A DNA stretch of 64,000 nucleotides, taken from positions 1 to 64,000 of the forward strand of contig VMTA01000019.1 in assembly GCA_013791855.1 (NCBI GenBank). Direction: 5' to 3'. How positions within the stretch are numbered: the first letter of the stretch is position 1; every line of letters starts with the position of its first letter. A program made the translations under genes and the position numbers. A model generated the notes under the pieces. It had not been told where the DNA came from and did not search any database. It was given only the letters and a program-made list of their open reading frames with translations. Positions 27,282-35,265 of the stretch are shown here, piece by piece. This DNA is from Sideroxydans sp. GTDB taxonomy: Bacteria; Pseudomonadota; Gammaproteobacteria; Burkholderiales; Gallionellaceae.

Positions 27282-27746
27282 ATGCAGGCTGATACGCTAG
27301 ATTTCCGTTCGATAGCATTCGACTCGGTCGATTACAAGCAGACATGCGAGTTGCGTAACGAAGTCTTGCGCCTTCCGCTGGGGCTGAACCTGTATAGCGA
27401 AGACCTGCAGCAGGAAAAAGAGCAATTGCACTTCGGTTTGTTCGATCACGATTCCGAACTGATCGCCTGCGTCATCGCAGTGCCGCAGGGGGCCGGTCAG
27501 GCCAAACTTCGACAGATGGCAGTTAAGGCGGGCAATGAAGGGCGAGGTGCAGGACGCAGGCTGCTGCTTTCCCTCGAAGAACTGTTGGGCGCACGGGGTG
27601 TCACGCAACTTTCATTGCATGCTCGCATCAGCGCTGCCGGTTTTTATGAGAAGCTTGGCTATGCGCGCTCGGGTGAGCTATTCGTTGAGGTCGGGATACC
27701 GCATATCCGTATGGAAAAACAGCAACAGCCATTGAAGAAACCATGA
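27282..27746 (+). CDS. GNAT-family N-acetyltransferase
   Basis: 154 residues. The acetyl-CoA binding motif is seen in LRQMAVKAGNEGRGAGRRLLLSLEELL and the C-terminal GNAT motif in LHARISAAGFYEKLGYARSGE, much like the ElaA/PhnO-type group. Substrate unknown. The stop codon overlaps the mobB start (ATGA), so it now belongs to the mob operon. It may have arrived with the duplication that left the mobB remnant. Confidence 0.85.
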   Translation: MQADTLDFRSIAFDSVDYKQTCELRNEVLRLPLGLNLYSEDLQQEKEQLHFGLFDHDSELIACVIAVPQGAGQAKLRQMAVKAGNEGRGAGRRLLLSLEELLGARGVTQLSLHARISAAGFYEKLGYARSGELFVEVGIPHIRMEKQQQPLKKP

Positions 27747-28234
27747 ACCTCATCTCCATCGTCGGCCACTCCGGTTCCGGCAAGACCACTCTGATCGAAA
27801 AGCTGGTGCGCGAACTGACGCAGAGCGGGTTGCGCGTGGCGACCATCAAGAATGCGCATCACAAAGTGGAGCTGGACACTCCGGGCAAGGATAGTTGGCG
27901 CTATACGCAGGCAGGCGCCGCGATGAGTATGTTGGTGACCAATGGCGGGGTGCAGTTGATCGCGCCGCAGGTCGAACGGCGTGAGCCGCAGCAACTGGCG
28001 GAGCGTTTTCTGGGTGAGGCTGACTTGGTATTGGCGGAAGGTTTCTCGCTGGCACCGGGGGCGAAGATCGAGGTGTTGCGGCGTGCGTGTTCCGCTACGC
28101 CGCGCTGCACAGTGGATGAGGGTGTGGTGGCGATGGTGAGCGATGTGGACGAAGCGCATCCGCAGTTACCACATTTCGCGCTGGACGATGTGGATGGCAT
28201 CATCGCATTCATTCTGCAGCAGTCTCAGCAATGA
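27743..28234 (+). CDS. mobB: Molybdopterin-guanine dinucleotide biosynthesis adaptor MobB
   Basis: 163 residues with an intact P-loop (IVGHSGSGKTTLIEKLV), IKNAHHKVELDTPGKDSWRYTQAGA and LVLAEGFS. MobB is a GTPase that assists MobA. It overlaps the genes on both sides by four bases. Confidence 0.93.
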   Translation: MNLISIVGHSGSGKTTLIEKLVRELTQSGLRVATIKNAHHKVELDTPGKDSWRYTQAGAAMSMLVTNGGVQLIAPQVERREPQQLAERFLGEADLVLAEGFSLAPGAKIEVLRRACSATPRCTVDEGVVAMVSDVDEAHPQLPHFALDDVDGIIAFILQQSQQ

Positions 28235-28812
28235 TCACGGATTGCACCGCACTGATCCTCGCCGGAGGTGATTCCAGCCGCATGGGGCAGGACAAGGCGG
28301 CATTGCTGCTGGATGGCAGGACCTTGTTGCAGCGTGTGACGAGCACCATGCAGGATGTCTTTCCTAAGGTCATCGTGAGCGTGCGGCAGCCGCGCGCGGA
28401 GGTGCTGTTGCCACAGGTGTGCGATGCAGAAGCAGACGGTGGGCCGCTGGCCGGATTGGTGGCGGGGTTGGCGCAGGTGGAGACACCGTGGATGTTCGCC
28501 GTGGCATGCGACATGCCGTTCATCCAGCCTGTCGTCATCGAACGTATGGCTGATTTGCGTGGCGAACATCAAGCCGTAGTGCCGCTGATAGGTGCCCATC
28601 CGCAGCCCTTGTTCGCGTTCTACGCCAAGGCTGCACTGGATACGATGCGCGAGATGCAGGCGGCGGGGGAGAAACGCGTGCGTGCGGTGCTGAAGCAGCT
28701 GGATGTGCGTTATGTGAATGAGGCGGCGTTGCGCGATTACGATCCGCAGTTCCGCAGTTTTTTTGATCTGGATACGCCGCAGGATTTCAAGGCGGCACAG
28801 GAGTTGAAGTGA
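28231..28812 (+). CDS. mobA: Molybdenum cofactor guanylyltransferase MobA
   Basis: 193 residues, with the nucleotide-binding signature LILAGGDSSRMGQDKAALLL and later CDMPFIQP and DLDTPQD. It joins GMP to molybdopterin to give the bis-MGD form used by DMSO-reductase-family enzymes, so such an enzyme is expected elsewhere in the genome. Confidence 0.95.
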   Translation: MITDCTALILAGGDSSRMGQDKAALLLDGRTLLQRVTSTMQDVFPKVIVSVRQPRAEVLLPQVCDAEADGGPLAGLVAGLAQVETPWMFAVACDMPFIQPVVIERMADLRGEHQAVVPLIGAHPQPLFAFYAKAALDTMREMQAAGEKRVRAVLKQLDVRYVNEAALRDYDPQFRSFFDLDTPQDFKAAQELK

Positions 28813-30041
28813 GTGATCTGACCGTAGCAGCGGCGCAGCGATGCGTCATCGAAGCGATGAAGAGGCTGGGCACGGAGTCCGTGCCTTTGCAGCAGGCACT
28901 GGGCCGTGTGCTGGCGACCGACATGAAGGCAAATCGTGACCAGCCGCCGTATGACGTGTCGGCGATGGACGGTTTCGCTATCCGATGCGCGGATGTGGCG
29001 AACGCGCCGGCGCTGCTGGAGATCATCGAGGACATCAAGGCCGGCGACATGCCGGGCAAAACGGTGCAGGTCGGGCAGTGCGCACGCATCATGACCGGCG
29101 CGCCGGTGCCGCTGGGGGCGGATGCGGTGATCCGCGTGGAAGACACTGAAGCGGTGTCGGATATGCTGGTGCGCATCAATGTCGCGGTGAAGCCGCGCAA
29201 CGACATCCGCGACCGCGGCGAGAGCATGCGCACGGACGAGGTGGTGTTGACGGCGGGCACGACGATCACGCCGGGCGTGGTCGGCATGCTGGCGATGGTG
29301 AAGGCATCTAGCGTCGAGGTCTGGCGTCAGCCGCGCGTGGCCATCTTGTCCACCGGCGATGAACTGGAAGGGCTGGAAGAGCCGTTCGATGCGAACAAGA
29401 TCCCAGATGCGAACAGCTATGCCTTGATGGCACAGGTTCAGGCGCTGGGCATACACCCGGTGCTGCTCGGTATCGCGCGCGACGAGCCGGAACATCTGAA
29501 AGAGATGTTGCAGCGCGGGCTGCAGTTCGACGTGTTGCTGGTCTCCGGCGGCACATCGGTCGGCGTGCACGACTATGTGCGGCCTACGCTGGAAGCGCTG
29601 GGAGTGCAGATGAAGTTCTGGCGCGTGCAGATGAAGCCGGGCCACCCGATGGCCTTCGGCGTGGCACCGCTGACCTGGGTGTTCGGCCTGCCGGGCAATC
29701 CGGTGTCCAGCATGGTCTGCTTCGAGCAATTCGTCGGCCCCGCGCTGCGCTTCAGCATGGGACACGCCAAAGTATTTCGTCGCACGGTGACTGCGAAACT
29801 GGCGCGCGATGTGAAGCACAAGCACAGCCGCACCGAGTTCGTGCGTGTGATGCTGGGCAGAGATGGTGAAGGTTTTACGGCCACTCCGACCGGCGATCAG
29901 GGCAGCGGCATCCTGCGCTCGATGGCGATGGCCGAGGGGTTGATGATCGTGCCTGCCGAGAGCAAGGGGATTGGCTCGGGCGAGCAGGTGACGGTGCAGT
30001 TGCTGGACGGCACGGCCTATCAGGATGAAGCAGGGGAGTGA
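28809..30041 (+). CDS. moeA: Molybdopterin molybdotransferase MoeA
   Basis: 410 residues, the usual length. Motifs: PPYDVSAMDGFAIRCADV, ARIMTGAPVPLGADAVIRVED, ILSTGDEL, SGGTSVGVHDYV and FGLPGNPVSSMVCF. It inserts molybdate. It starts with GTG overlapping the mobA stop codon (GTGA). Confidence 0.95.
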   Translation: MSDLTVAAAQRCVIEAMKRLGTESVPLQQALGRVLATDMKANRDQPPYDVSAMDGFAIRCADVANAPALLEIIEDIKAGDMPGKTVQVGQCARIMTGAPVPLGADAVIRVEDTEAVSDMLVRINVAVKPRNDIRDRGESMRTDEVVLTAGTTITPGVVGMLAMVKASSVEVWRQPRVAILSTGDELEGLEEPFDANKIPDANSYALMAQVQALGIHPVLLGIARDEPEHLKEMLQRGLQFDVLLVSGGTSVGVHDYVRPTLEALGVQMKFWRVQMKPGHPMAFGVAPLTWVFGLPGNPVSSMVCFEQFVGPALRFSMGHAKVFRRTVTAKLARDVKHKHSRTEFVRVMLGRDGEGFTATPTGDQGSGILRSMAMAEGLMIVPAESKGIGSGEQVTVQLLDGTAYQDEAGE

Positions 30042-30042
30042 G

Positions 30043-30588
30043 ATGAAAGCACGTATTGGTTTTGTGACAGTATCGGACCGCGCCAGTCGCGGCGAATATG
30101 AAGACAAGGGCGGCCCGGCGATGCAGGCGTGGTTCACGCGTGTGCTGACGAATGAATGGGAAGCGGTGGCGCGTGTCATCGCCGATGAGCAGCCGCTGAT
30201 CGAACAGACGCTGATCGAGCTGGCGGACAGGGAGGGCTGCAGTCTCATCGTCACCACCGGCGGCACCGGCCCCGCGCTGCGCGATGTCACACCGGAAGCG
30301 ACCGAAGCGGTGTGCGAGAAGATGATGCCGGGCTTCGGTGAACTGATGCGCACCGAGTCGCTCAAGTTTGTGCCCACCGCTATCCTGTCGCGACAGACGG
30401 CGGGCATACGAGGCAAGAGCCTGATCGTGAACCTGCCGGGTAAACCTTCGGCGATCGACGATTGCCTGAATGCGGTGTTTCCGGCCATTCCCTATTGCAT
30501 CGATCTCATCGAAGGCGCATGGCTGGAAGCCGATCCCGCGCAATGCAAAGTGTTCAGACCGGCACACGCCAAGAAGCAAAGCGCCTGA
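30043..30588 (+). CDS. mog: Molybdopterin adenylyltransferase (Mog/MoaB type)
   Basis: 181 residues. It has the catalytic TTGGTGPALRDVTPEATEAV and the LIVNLPGKPSAIDDCL block of MogA. The enzyme adenylylates molybdopterin before metal insertion by MoeA. The ATG at 30043 lies next to the moeA stop with GGGGAG upstream. A terminator follows. Confidence 0.93.
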   Translation: MKARIGFVTVSDRASRGEYEDKGGPAMQAWFTRVLTNEWEAVARVIADEQPLIEQTLIELADREGCSLIVTTGGTGPALRDVTPEATEAVCEKMMPGFGELMRTESLKFVPTAILSRQTAGIRGKSLIVNLPGKPSAIDDCLNAVFPAIPYCIDLIEGAWLEADPAQCKVFRPAHAKKQSA

Positions 30589-30596
30589 CCCGCTAA

Positions 30597-30636
30597 ACAA
30601 AAAGGCCTCCGGTTCTGCAACCGGAGGCCTTTTGTT
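30597..30636. terminator. Bidirectional terminator between mog and sqr
   Basis: AAAAGGCCTCCGGTT and AACCGGAGGCCTTTT form a 15-bp stem with a 4-base loop, with A tracts before and T tracts after. It can serve both mog (plus) and the sqr gene (minus). Confidence 0.92.
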
Positions 30637-30650
30637 ATGGGTGCCGCGTA

Positions 30651-31922
30651 TTACTTAAGCTTCTCGATACCCAGCATCTTCATGATGCTGCCTTCATAGA
30701 ACGGTTCGGAAGTGCCTTTCTTCATCTTGCGGATGAAGTATTTCTCGAACGCGACCTTGGCCAGATGCACCCACTTGCCTTCGGAGAACCAGTTCACGTT
30801 GCGCGGCGGGATCTGCGGGATGGCGACGAAGGCGACACCGCTCTCGCCGAAGTCGGCCAGGCAGACGGCGTTCCAGGTGGCTTCCTGGTCGGCGGGCTGA
30901 CCGGTCAGGTCGGCCTTGATGTTGTGCACGGTGGCGGTGACCATGGACTCGATCATGTAGCCGGTCTTGGGTGTGCCGACCGGGATTGGAGTGGGTTCGA
31001 CCGGCGGAATGGCGACGCACACGCCGACGGCGAAGATGTTCTTGTACTTTGCATTGCGCTGGTGCTTGTCCACGGTGATGAAGCCGCGCGGATTGGTCAG
31101 ACCTTCCAGACCGAACACGGCGTCCACGCCCTTGAAGGCGGGCAGCATCATGCTGTACTTGAAGGGCAGTTCGTGCTGTTTCTTTTCCTGGCCCATGTCG
31201 TCATGCTCGGTGACGAACATCTTGCCGTCTTCGACCTTGGTGACCTTGGCGTTGCAGATCCACTTGATGTGCTTGTCGCGCATGCCGGATTCGAGGATGC
31301 CTTTGGAGTCGCCGACGCCGCCCAGACCGAGGTGGCCGATGTAGGGCTCGGAAGTGACGAAGGTCATCGGTACCTTGGTGCGGATCTTGCGCTTGCGCAG
31401 GTCCGTTTCCATGATGAACGCGTATTCGTAAGCCGGGCCGAAGCAGGATGCGCCTTGTACGGCACCGACCACGATGGGGCCGGGATCCTTGCAGAAGTCG
31501 TCCCAGATGTCGTGCGACTTCATCGCGTGGTCGACGTGGCAGACGGAATGGGTGTGGCCGCCGTGCGGGCCGAGGCCTGCTACTTCATCGAACGCCAGCT
31601 TGGGGCCGGTAGCGATGACCAGATAGTCGTACGGCATCATGGTGCCGTCGTTGAGTTCGAGCTGGTTCTGGTCGGGGTGGACACGCTTCACGCCGGAAGG
31701 GTTGAACTCGATGCCCTTGCGCTGCAGGTAGGTGCGTACCGGGAACTCGATGTGTTTGCGGTCACGCCATTTGACACCGACCCATGGGTTCGAAGGAGTG
31801 AAGTGGAAGTTCTCGCCGTTGTTGACGACGGTGATCTTGTGCTTGCTATCCAGTTCTGCGCGCATTTCGTATGCTGCCGGCATACCGCCGACGCCTGCAC
31901 CCATGATGACTACATGTGCCAT
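30651..31922 (-). CDS. sqr: Sulfide:quinone oxidoreductase, type I
   Basis: 423 residues, membrane-associated flavoprotein oxidising sulfide to polysulfide with quinone as acceptor. The FAD motif is MGAGVGGMPAAYEM. Cys128, Cys160 (QGASCFGPAYEYAF) and Cys354 (NAVCLADFGESG) match the three catalytic cysteines of type I SQR in position (128, 160 and 356 in Acidithiobacillus ferrooxidans, from memory). The helical C-terminus (LAKVAFEKYFIRKMKKG) fits the membrane anchor. It lies downstream of the two-component genes but has its own promoter region. Confidence 0.92.
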   Translation of the reverse strand: MAHVVIMGAGVGGMPAAYEMRAELDSKHKITVVNNGENFHFTPSNPWVGVKWRDRKHIEFPVRTYLQRKGIEFNPSGVKRVHPDQNQLELNDGTMMPYDYLVIATGPKLAFDEVAGLGPHGGHTHSVCHVDHAMKSHDIWDDFCKDPGPIVVGAVQGASCFGPAYEYAFIMETDLRKRKIRTKVPMTFVTSEPYIGHLGLGGVGDSKGILESGMRDKHIKWICNAKVTKVEDGKMFVTEHDDMGQEKKQHELPFKYSMMLPAFKGVDAVFGLEGLTNPRGFITVDKHQRNAKYKNIFAVGVCVAIPPVEPTPIPVGTPKTGYMIESMVTATVHNIKADLTGQPADQEATWNAVCLADFGESGVAFVAIPQIPPRNVNWFSEGKWVHLAKVAFEKYFIRKMKKGTSEPFYEGSIMKMLGIEKLK

Positions 31923-32024
31923 ATGTGTTCCCCTGTTAGGTTGTTGTGGATGGGATTGCTCCGATTTGATTCCGGATGTTGCCCTCTCTCCCGCCCCCCA
32001 ATTAGCGCAATTCAGCAGGGTAGT

Positions 32025-32066
32025 GTCTATAACCCCATTGGGTAGTGTGGGTAACCCGTATGGGGC
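32025..32066 (-). promoter_or_regulatory. sqr promoter with NarL-like dyad sites
   Basis: Read on the minus strand, TATAGAC (32031-32025) is a likely -10 box for sqr. Just upstream lie ACCCCATTGGGT (32032-32043), GGGTAACCC (32049-32057) and ACCCGTATGGGG (32054-32065). These ACCC-N-GGG dyads resemble the TACCC heptamers bound by NarL-type regulators and recur before dsrA and at 34085. No -35 box is evident, which fits an activated promoter. Confidence 0.5.
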
Positions 32067-32074
32067 GTGAGGCT

Positions 32075-32737
32075 TTACTGGTCGTTGTCTGACTTGTGCT
32101 GCTCTTTGGCAAACAGGACGGCAGCTTTGACGCGGGAGGACAGATTGAGTTTGTTCAGGATGTGGCGCACATGCTGTTTGACGGTGTCGTAACTGATGGA
32201 CAGTGTCTGCGCGATGGCCTTGTTGCTTTCGCCGCGCGATAGCAGTTGCAGGATCTCTTTCTCGCGCTCGGTGAGCAGGTTGAGGGATTGTCTGGGTTCG
32301 CTGCCGGGCTGTTTGCCTTTGAGCATGTCGATCATCTTCACCGTCATGGACGGGGCGACCACCATCTCGCCGGCGGCGACGCGGCGGATGGCATCCACCA
32401 CGTCTTCCGGTGCCATGTCTTTCAGCAGGAAACCGCGCGCACCGGCCTTGATCGCATTGGAGAGGTCGGTCTCGGAATCGCTCATGGTGAGGATGACGGT
32501 GGGGATGACGCAGCCGTCGTCGCGGATCTGTTGCAGCATGGCGATACCGTCCATGGGCTTCATGCGCAGGTCCATCACGATGACGTCGGGTTCCAGTTCG
32601 ATCAGTTTTTGCAGCGCTTCCAGACTGCCGACAGCGCCGAGCACGTTGAAGCCGTAGCCGTTGCTCAACAGTTCACACAGTCCCATGCGACAGAGGTTCT
32701 GGTCGTCGACCAGGGCTATCTTCAACATCTCACTCAT
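32075..32737 (-). CDS. NarL/FixJ-family response regulator
   Basis: 220 residues. The receiver domain has acidic DD at 11-12, the phosphorylated Asp at about 56 (VIVMDLRMKP), Thr/Ser in ILTMSDS and Lys in FLLKDM. The C-terminal LuxR-type HTH has LLTEREKEILQLLSRGESNKAIAQTL. It overlaps the end of the kinase gene, so the two are a pair. It is the natural candidate for the ACCC-N-GGG sites before sqr and dsrA. Confidence 0.94.
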   Translation of the reverse strand: MSEMLKIALVDDQNLCRMGLCELLSNGYGFNVLGAVGSLEALQKLIELEPDVIVMDLRMKPMDGIAMLQQIRDDGCVIPTVILTMSDSETDLSNAIKAGARGFLLKDMAPEDVVDAIRRVAAGEMVVAPSMTVKMIDMLKGKQPGSEPRQSLNLLTEREKEILQLLSRGESNKAIAQTLSISYDTVKQHVRHILNKLNLSSRVKAAVLFAKEQHKSDNDQ

Positions 32738-33950
32738 TCAGCGTTCTCCAGTTGGCTTCCGGCTCGGGGAAGTAAAATTGTACGCAGGTTCCCAGCCCTT
32801 TTGTGCTCTCGACGCGTATCTCGCCGCCTATCCTTTGCGCGCGCTCACGCATGATGACCAGACCATAATGCCCCTCGGCAGGGGTGAAGGTACCGACTCC
32901 ATTGTCTTCTACCATGAATACATAGTAACCGCAGACATAATCGACTATCACTCTGGCATGCGATGCGTTGGAATGCTTCTCGATATTGGAGAGCGCTTCG
33001 CGCACGATGTTGTAGGTCTGTATCTCGTGTTCCAGCGGCAGGTCCAGATCGGCGATGCGCACTTTGCTGTCGAGCACGATATGGTTGCGCCGGTTGAACT
33101 CGCCGCACAGGTCCTGCAAGGCATATAGCAGGCCCGAAGGGTTCATCTCGCTGCGGAAGTCGGTGATCAGCGCGCGTACCGCCTTCTGGCCGATCTCCAG
33201 CGCATCTTCTATATCGCCGACGTATTTTGCGGCCGTGTTCTTGTTATTGCGGATCGCATCGCGCAGCAGGGTGGTGTTCATGCGCGCGTAGTTCAGGGTC
33301 TGCGCCAGCGAGTCGTGGATCTCGTTGGCGATGGACTGGCGCTCCATCAATAGTTCGGCGCGGCGCGCTTCGCGTCCGGCCTGGGTGTGTTCGATCAGTG
33401 CGGCCAGCATGTCGGCGAAGTTGACGGCCATCTGTGCAGTCGGGCTGAAGGTGGTCTGCGGGGTGTCGAAGAACAGGGTGAACACGCCCAACAAGGTGTC
33501 GGCGGCTGCCCGGCCCTCCAGCGGGATGGAGATCACCGATTGCATGCGTTGACTGGCGGAGCCGCATTGCCGGGTCTCGCATTTCTCGATGGTGGTGGCA
33601 CACATGCCGTGGCGGAAAGCATCACGACTGCAATCCTCGCAGGCCAGTTCGCTTACGCGTTCGGAATCCAGTTCCTCGTTCGAGAGGCCGACGGTGCTGA
33701 TGATGGGCAGTGTCTGCTCGTCCGGCAACAGGATACGGATCACCCCGGCACGGGCATTTATCATGCCGAGCGCGGATTCCAGGCAATGGTTGAGCAGGGT
33801 CTCCAGATCGCTGGCGCGCTGGGATATGAAACTCTGTTCGACGCACGCGTCCACGCCGCCATCCAGATCGGGCGGAATGAACTCTGGCTCGCTAGTCCAG
33901 AAGAATTCGGTTTCATCCGAAAGCTCTGCGGGTATGGATAGTCGATTCAT
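32730..33950 (-). CDS. Soluble NarX/NreB-like histidine kinase with Cys-rich GAF domain
   Basis: 406 residues from the ATG at 33950 (a TTG at 34055 is possible). No transmembrane segment, so it senses in the cytoplasm. A GAF domain (about 45-200) holds five cysteines within 27 residues (ACEDC, GMCATTIEKCETRQC), suggesting an iron-sulfur or thiol sensor. HisKA_3 dimerisation domain with the His in SIANEIHDSLAQTLNYARM; HATPase with VREALSNIEKHSNAS and VEDNGVG. It pairs with the NarL-like regulator. Stimulus unknown; sulfur compounds or redox state are likely given the neighbours. Confidence 0.9.
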   Translation of the reverse strand: MNRLSIPAELSDETEFFWTSEPEFIPPDLDGGVDACVEQSFISQRASDLETLLNHCLESALGMINARAGVIRILLPDEQTLPIISTVGLSNEELDSERVSELACEDCSRDAFRHGMCATTIEKCETRQCGSASQRMQSVISIPLEGRAAADTLLGVFTLFFDTPQTTFSPTAQMAVNFADMLAALIEHTQAGREARRAELLMERQSIANEIHDSLAQTLNYARMNTTLLRDAIRNNKNTAAKYVGDIEDALEIGQKAVRALITDFRSEMNPSGLLYALQDLCGEFNRRNHIVLDSKVRIADLDLPLEHEIQTYNIVREALSNIEKHSNASHARVIVDYVCGYYVFMVEDNGVGTFTPAEGHYGLVIMRERAQRIGGEIRVESTKGLGTCVQFYFPEPEANWRTLNE

Positions 33951-34084
33951 GAGACTCTGTAAGGATTGGTCGCTTGGTCCGGCTATCGAAGAAATCAGGG
34001 GTTTCTGAAATGCTCCTATTGTTTCAAGGTTATGTCGCTTTGCAATAAATATCAACCGTTAGGAAATTGTGTCAGATATGCCCG

Positions 34085-34128
34085 TACCCATAGGGGCGAG
34101 ACTCCCCCCACCCGATATGGCTATAGAC
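34085..34128. promoter_or_regulatory. ACCC-N-GGG dyad in the kinase/phosphodiesterase divergent region
   Basis: TACCCATAGGGGC (34085-34097) is followed by CACCCGATATGG and a -10-like TATAGAC (34122-34128) reading plus. The dyad sits about 44 bases before the predicted start. The same TATAGAC box follows the sites before sqr. It could serve the phosphodiesterase gene (plus) or autoregulate the kinase (minus). Confidence 0.42.
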
Positions 34129-34182
34129 CCGCTAATGGATTTTCGGCTTAATCCGGCCTAATTCCAGACACACAACAAGGTT

Positions 34183-34713
34183 ATGAAGATCTGCATCGTT
34201 TCAGATAGTCACGATCGTTCCGATGCGCTGGTGCATGCCATCACCGCAGCCAAGGACGAAGGCGCGCAGGCAGTGCTCCACTGCGGTGATCTGATCGGTG
34301 CCAATACCCTGCGCGCTTCACTCAAGCTCGGACTGCCCATCCACGCCGTGCACGGCAACAATCTGGGCGACATCTCCGCGCTGTACCGCATGATGATAAA
34401 GACCCCCGGTATCTTCACTTACCACGGTGCAGAGGCCGAGCTTGAGCTGGGCGGGCGCAAGATATTCATCACCCACATGCCCAACCAAGGCCACGCCTTC
34501 GCCTGCACCGGCGATTACGACCTGGTCTGCCACGGCCACAGCCATACCGCCCATGCCGGGCTGCAAAGACATATCAAGGACGGCGAATGCTGGCTGGTCA
34601 ATCCCGGCTCGGTCGCCGGTATCGATGCGCCCGGTATCGACGCCATCCCCACCTGGATACTGGGCGACTTGTCCAATATGAGTTTCGAGATACGCAGACT
34701 GCCGGAGGGTTGA
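34183..34713 (+). CDS. YfcE-type metallophosphoesterase
   Basis: 176 residues with the MJ0936/YfcE metal motifs: SDSHD, HCGDLIGAN, HGNNLGD, FITHMPNQGH and CHGHSHTAHAG, then VNPGSVA. A cytoplasmic phosphodiesterase; the natural substrate is unknown. Its promoter region contains the dyad shared with sqr. Confidence 0.93.
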   Translation: MKICIVSDSHDRSDALVHAITAAKDEGAQAVLHCGDLIGANTLRASLKLGLPIHAVHGNNLGDISALYRMMIKTPGIFTYHGAEAELELGGRKIFITHMPNQGHAFACTGDYDLVCHGHSHTAHAGLQRHIKDGECWLVNPGSVAGIDAPGIDAIPTWILGDLSNMSFEIRRLPEG

Positions 34714-34837
34714 TGAACGCCCCCATTGCTACCAAGCTTGGTCAAGACGCCAAGTTCAGCATCATAAATTGCAGGATATCACCGGGAAATGATAGGGCTA
34801 TAATCTGCCTACCCATTACAGATCAGGAGCGAAGATC

Positions 34838-35224
34838 ATGCAACATCTGAACCCGAAAGAAGCCTACGATTTTCTGCAATCCAATCCCGAAGCAGTGTTC
34901 ATCGATGTGCGCAGCGAGATGGAATACATGTTCGTCGGCCATCCGCGCGGTTCCATCCATATCCCCTGGGTGGACGGTCCCGACTGGGACATCAATCCCA
35001 TGTTCGTCGCGCATGTGCGCAAGGCCGCCAGCGTGAACCGTCCCGTGGTGCTGATCTGCCGTTCCGGCCGCCGCTCCGCAGATGCGGGTCTGGCACTGGA
35101 AAACGCGGGACTGAAAGACATCTACAACGTCGAGCATGGTTTCGAGGGCGATCTGGACGATACCCACCATCGCAATTCGCACAACGGCTGGCGCTTCGAC
35201 GGTCTGCCCTGGGCGCAAACCTGA
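34838..35224 (+). CDS. Rhodanese-domain sulfurtransferase
   Basis: 128 residues, single rhodanese domain with the active-site loop VLICRSGRRSADAGLALENAG (Cys about 71) and an early FIDVRSEMEYMFVGHPRGS. There is no signal peptide, so it is cytoplasmic. Single-domain rhodaneses of this kind can load TusA/DsrE; here it stands apart from the dsr cluster. A perfect TATAAT lies at 34799-34804 upstream; AGGAG precedes the ATG. Confidence 0.94.
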   Translation: MQHLNPKEAYDFLQSNPEAVFIDVRSEMEYMFVGHPRGSIHIPWVDGPDWDINPMFVAHVRKAASVNRPVVLICRSGRRSADAGLALENAGLKDIYNVEHGFEGDLDDTHHRNSHNGWRFDGLPWAQT

Positions 35225-35265
35225 TGCGTGTGCCTGATCTCGCCGGATCCGGGAAGGACTGATCC

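Noticed and set aside
33957-33982. TGTAAG-N16-CGGC as a fourth ECF promoter
   Set aside because: The -10 box is CGGC rather than CGAC and it points away from the kinase gene, with no gene start soon downstream on that strand.
34810-34816. TACCCAT before the rhodanese gene as another NarL-like site
   Set aside because: A single half-site downstream of the TATAAT box with no dyad; not at an activator position.
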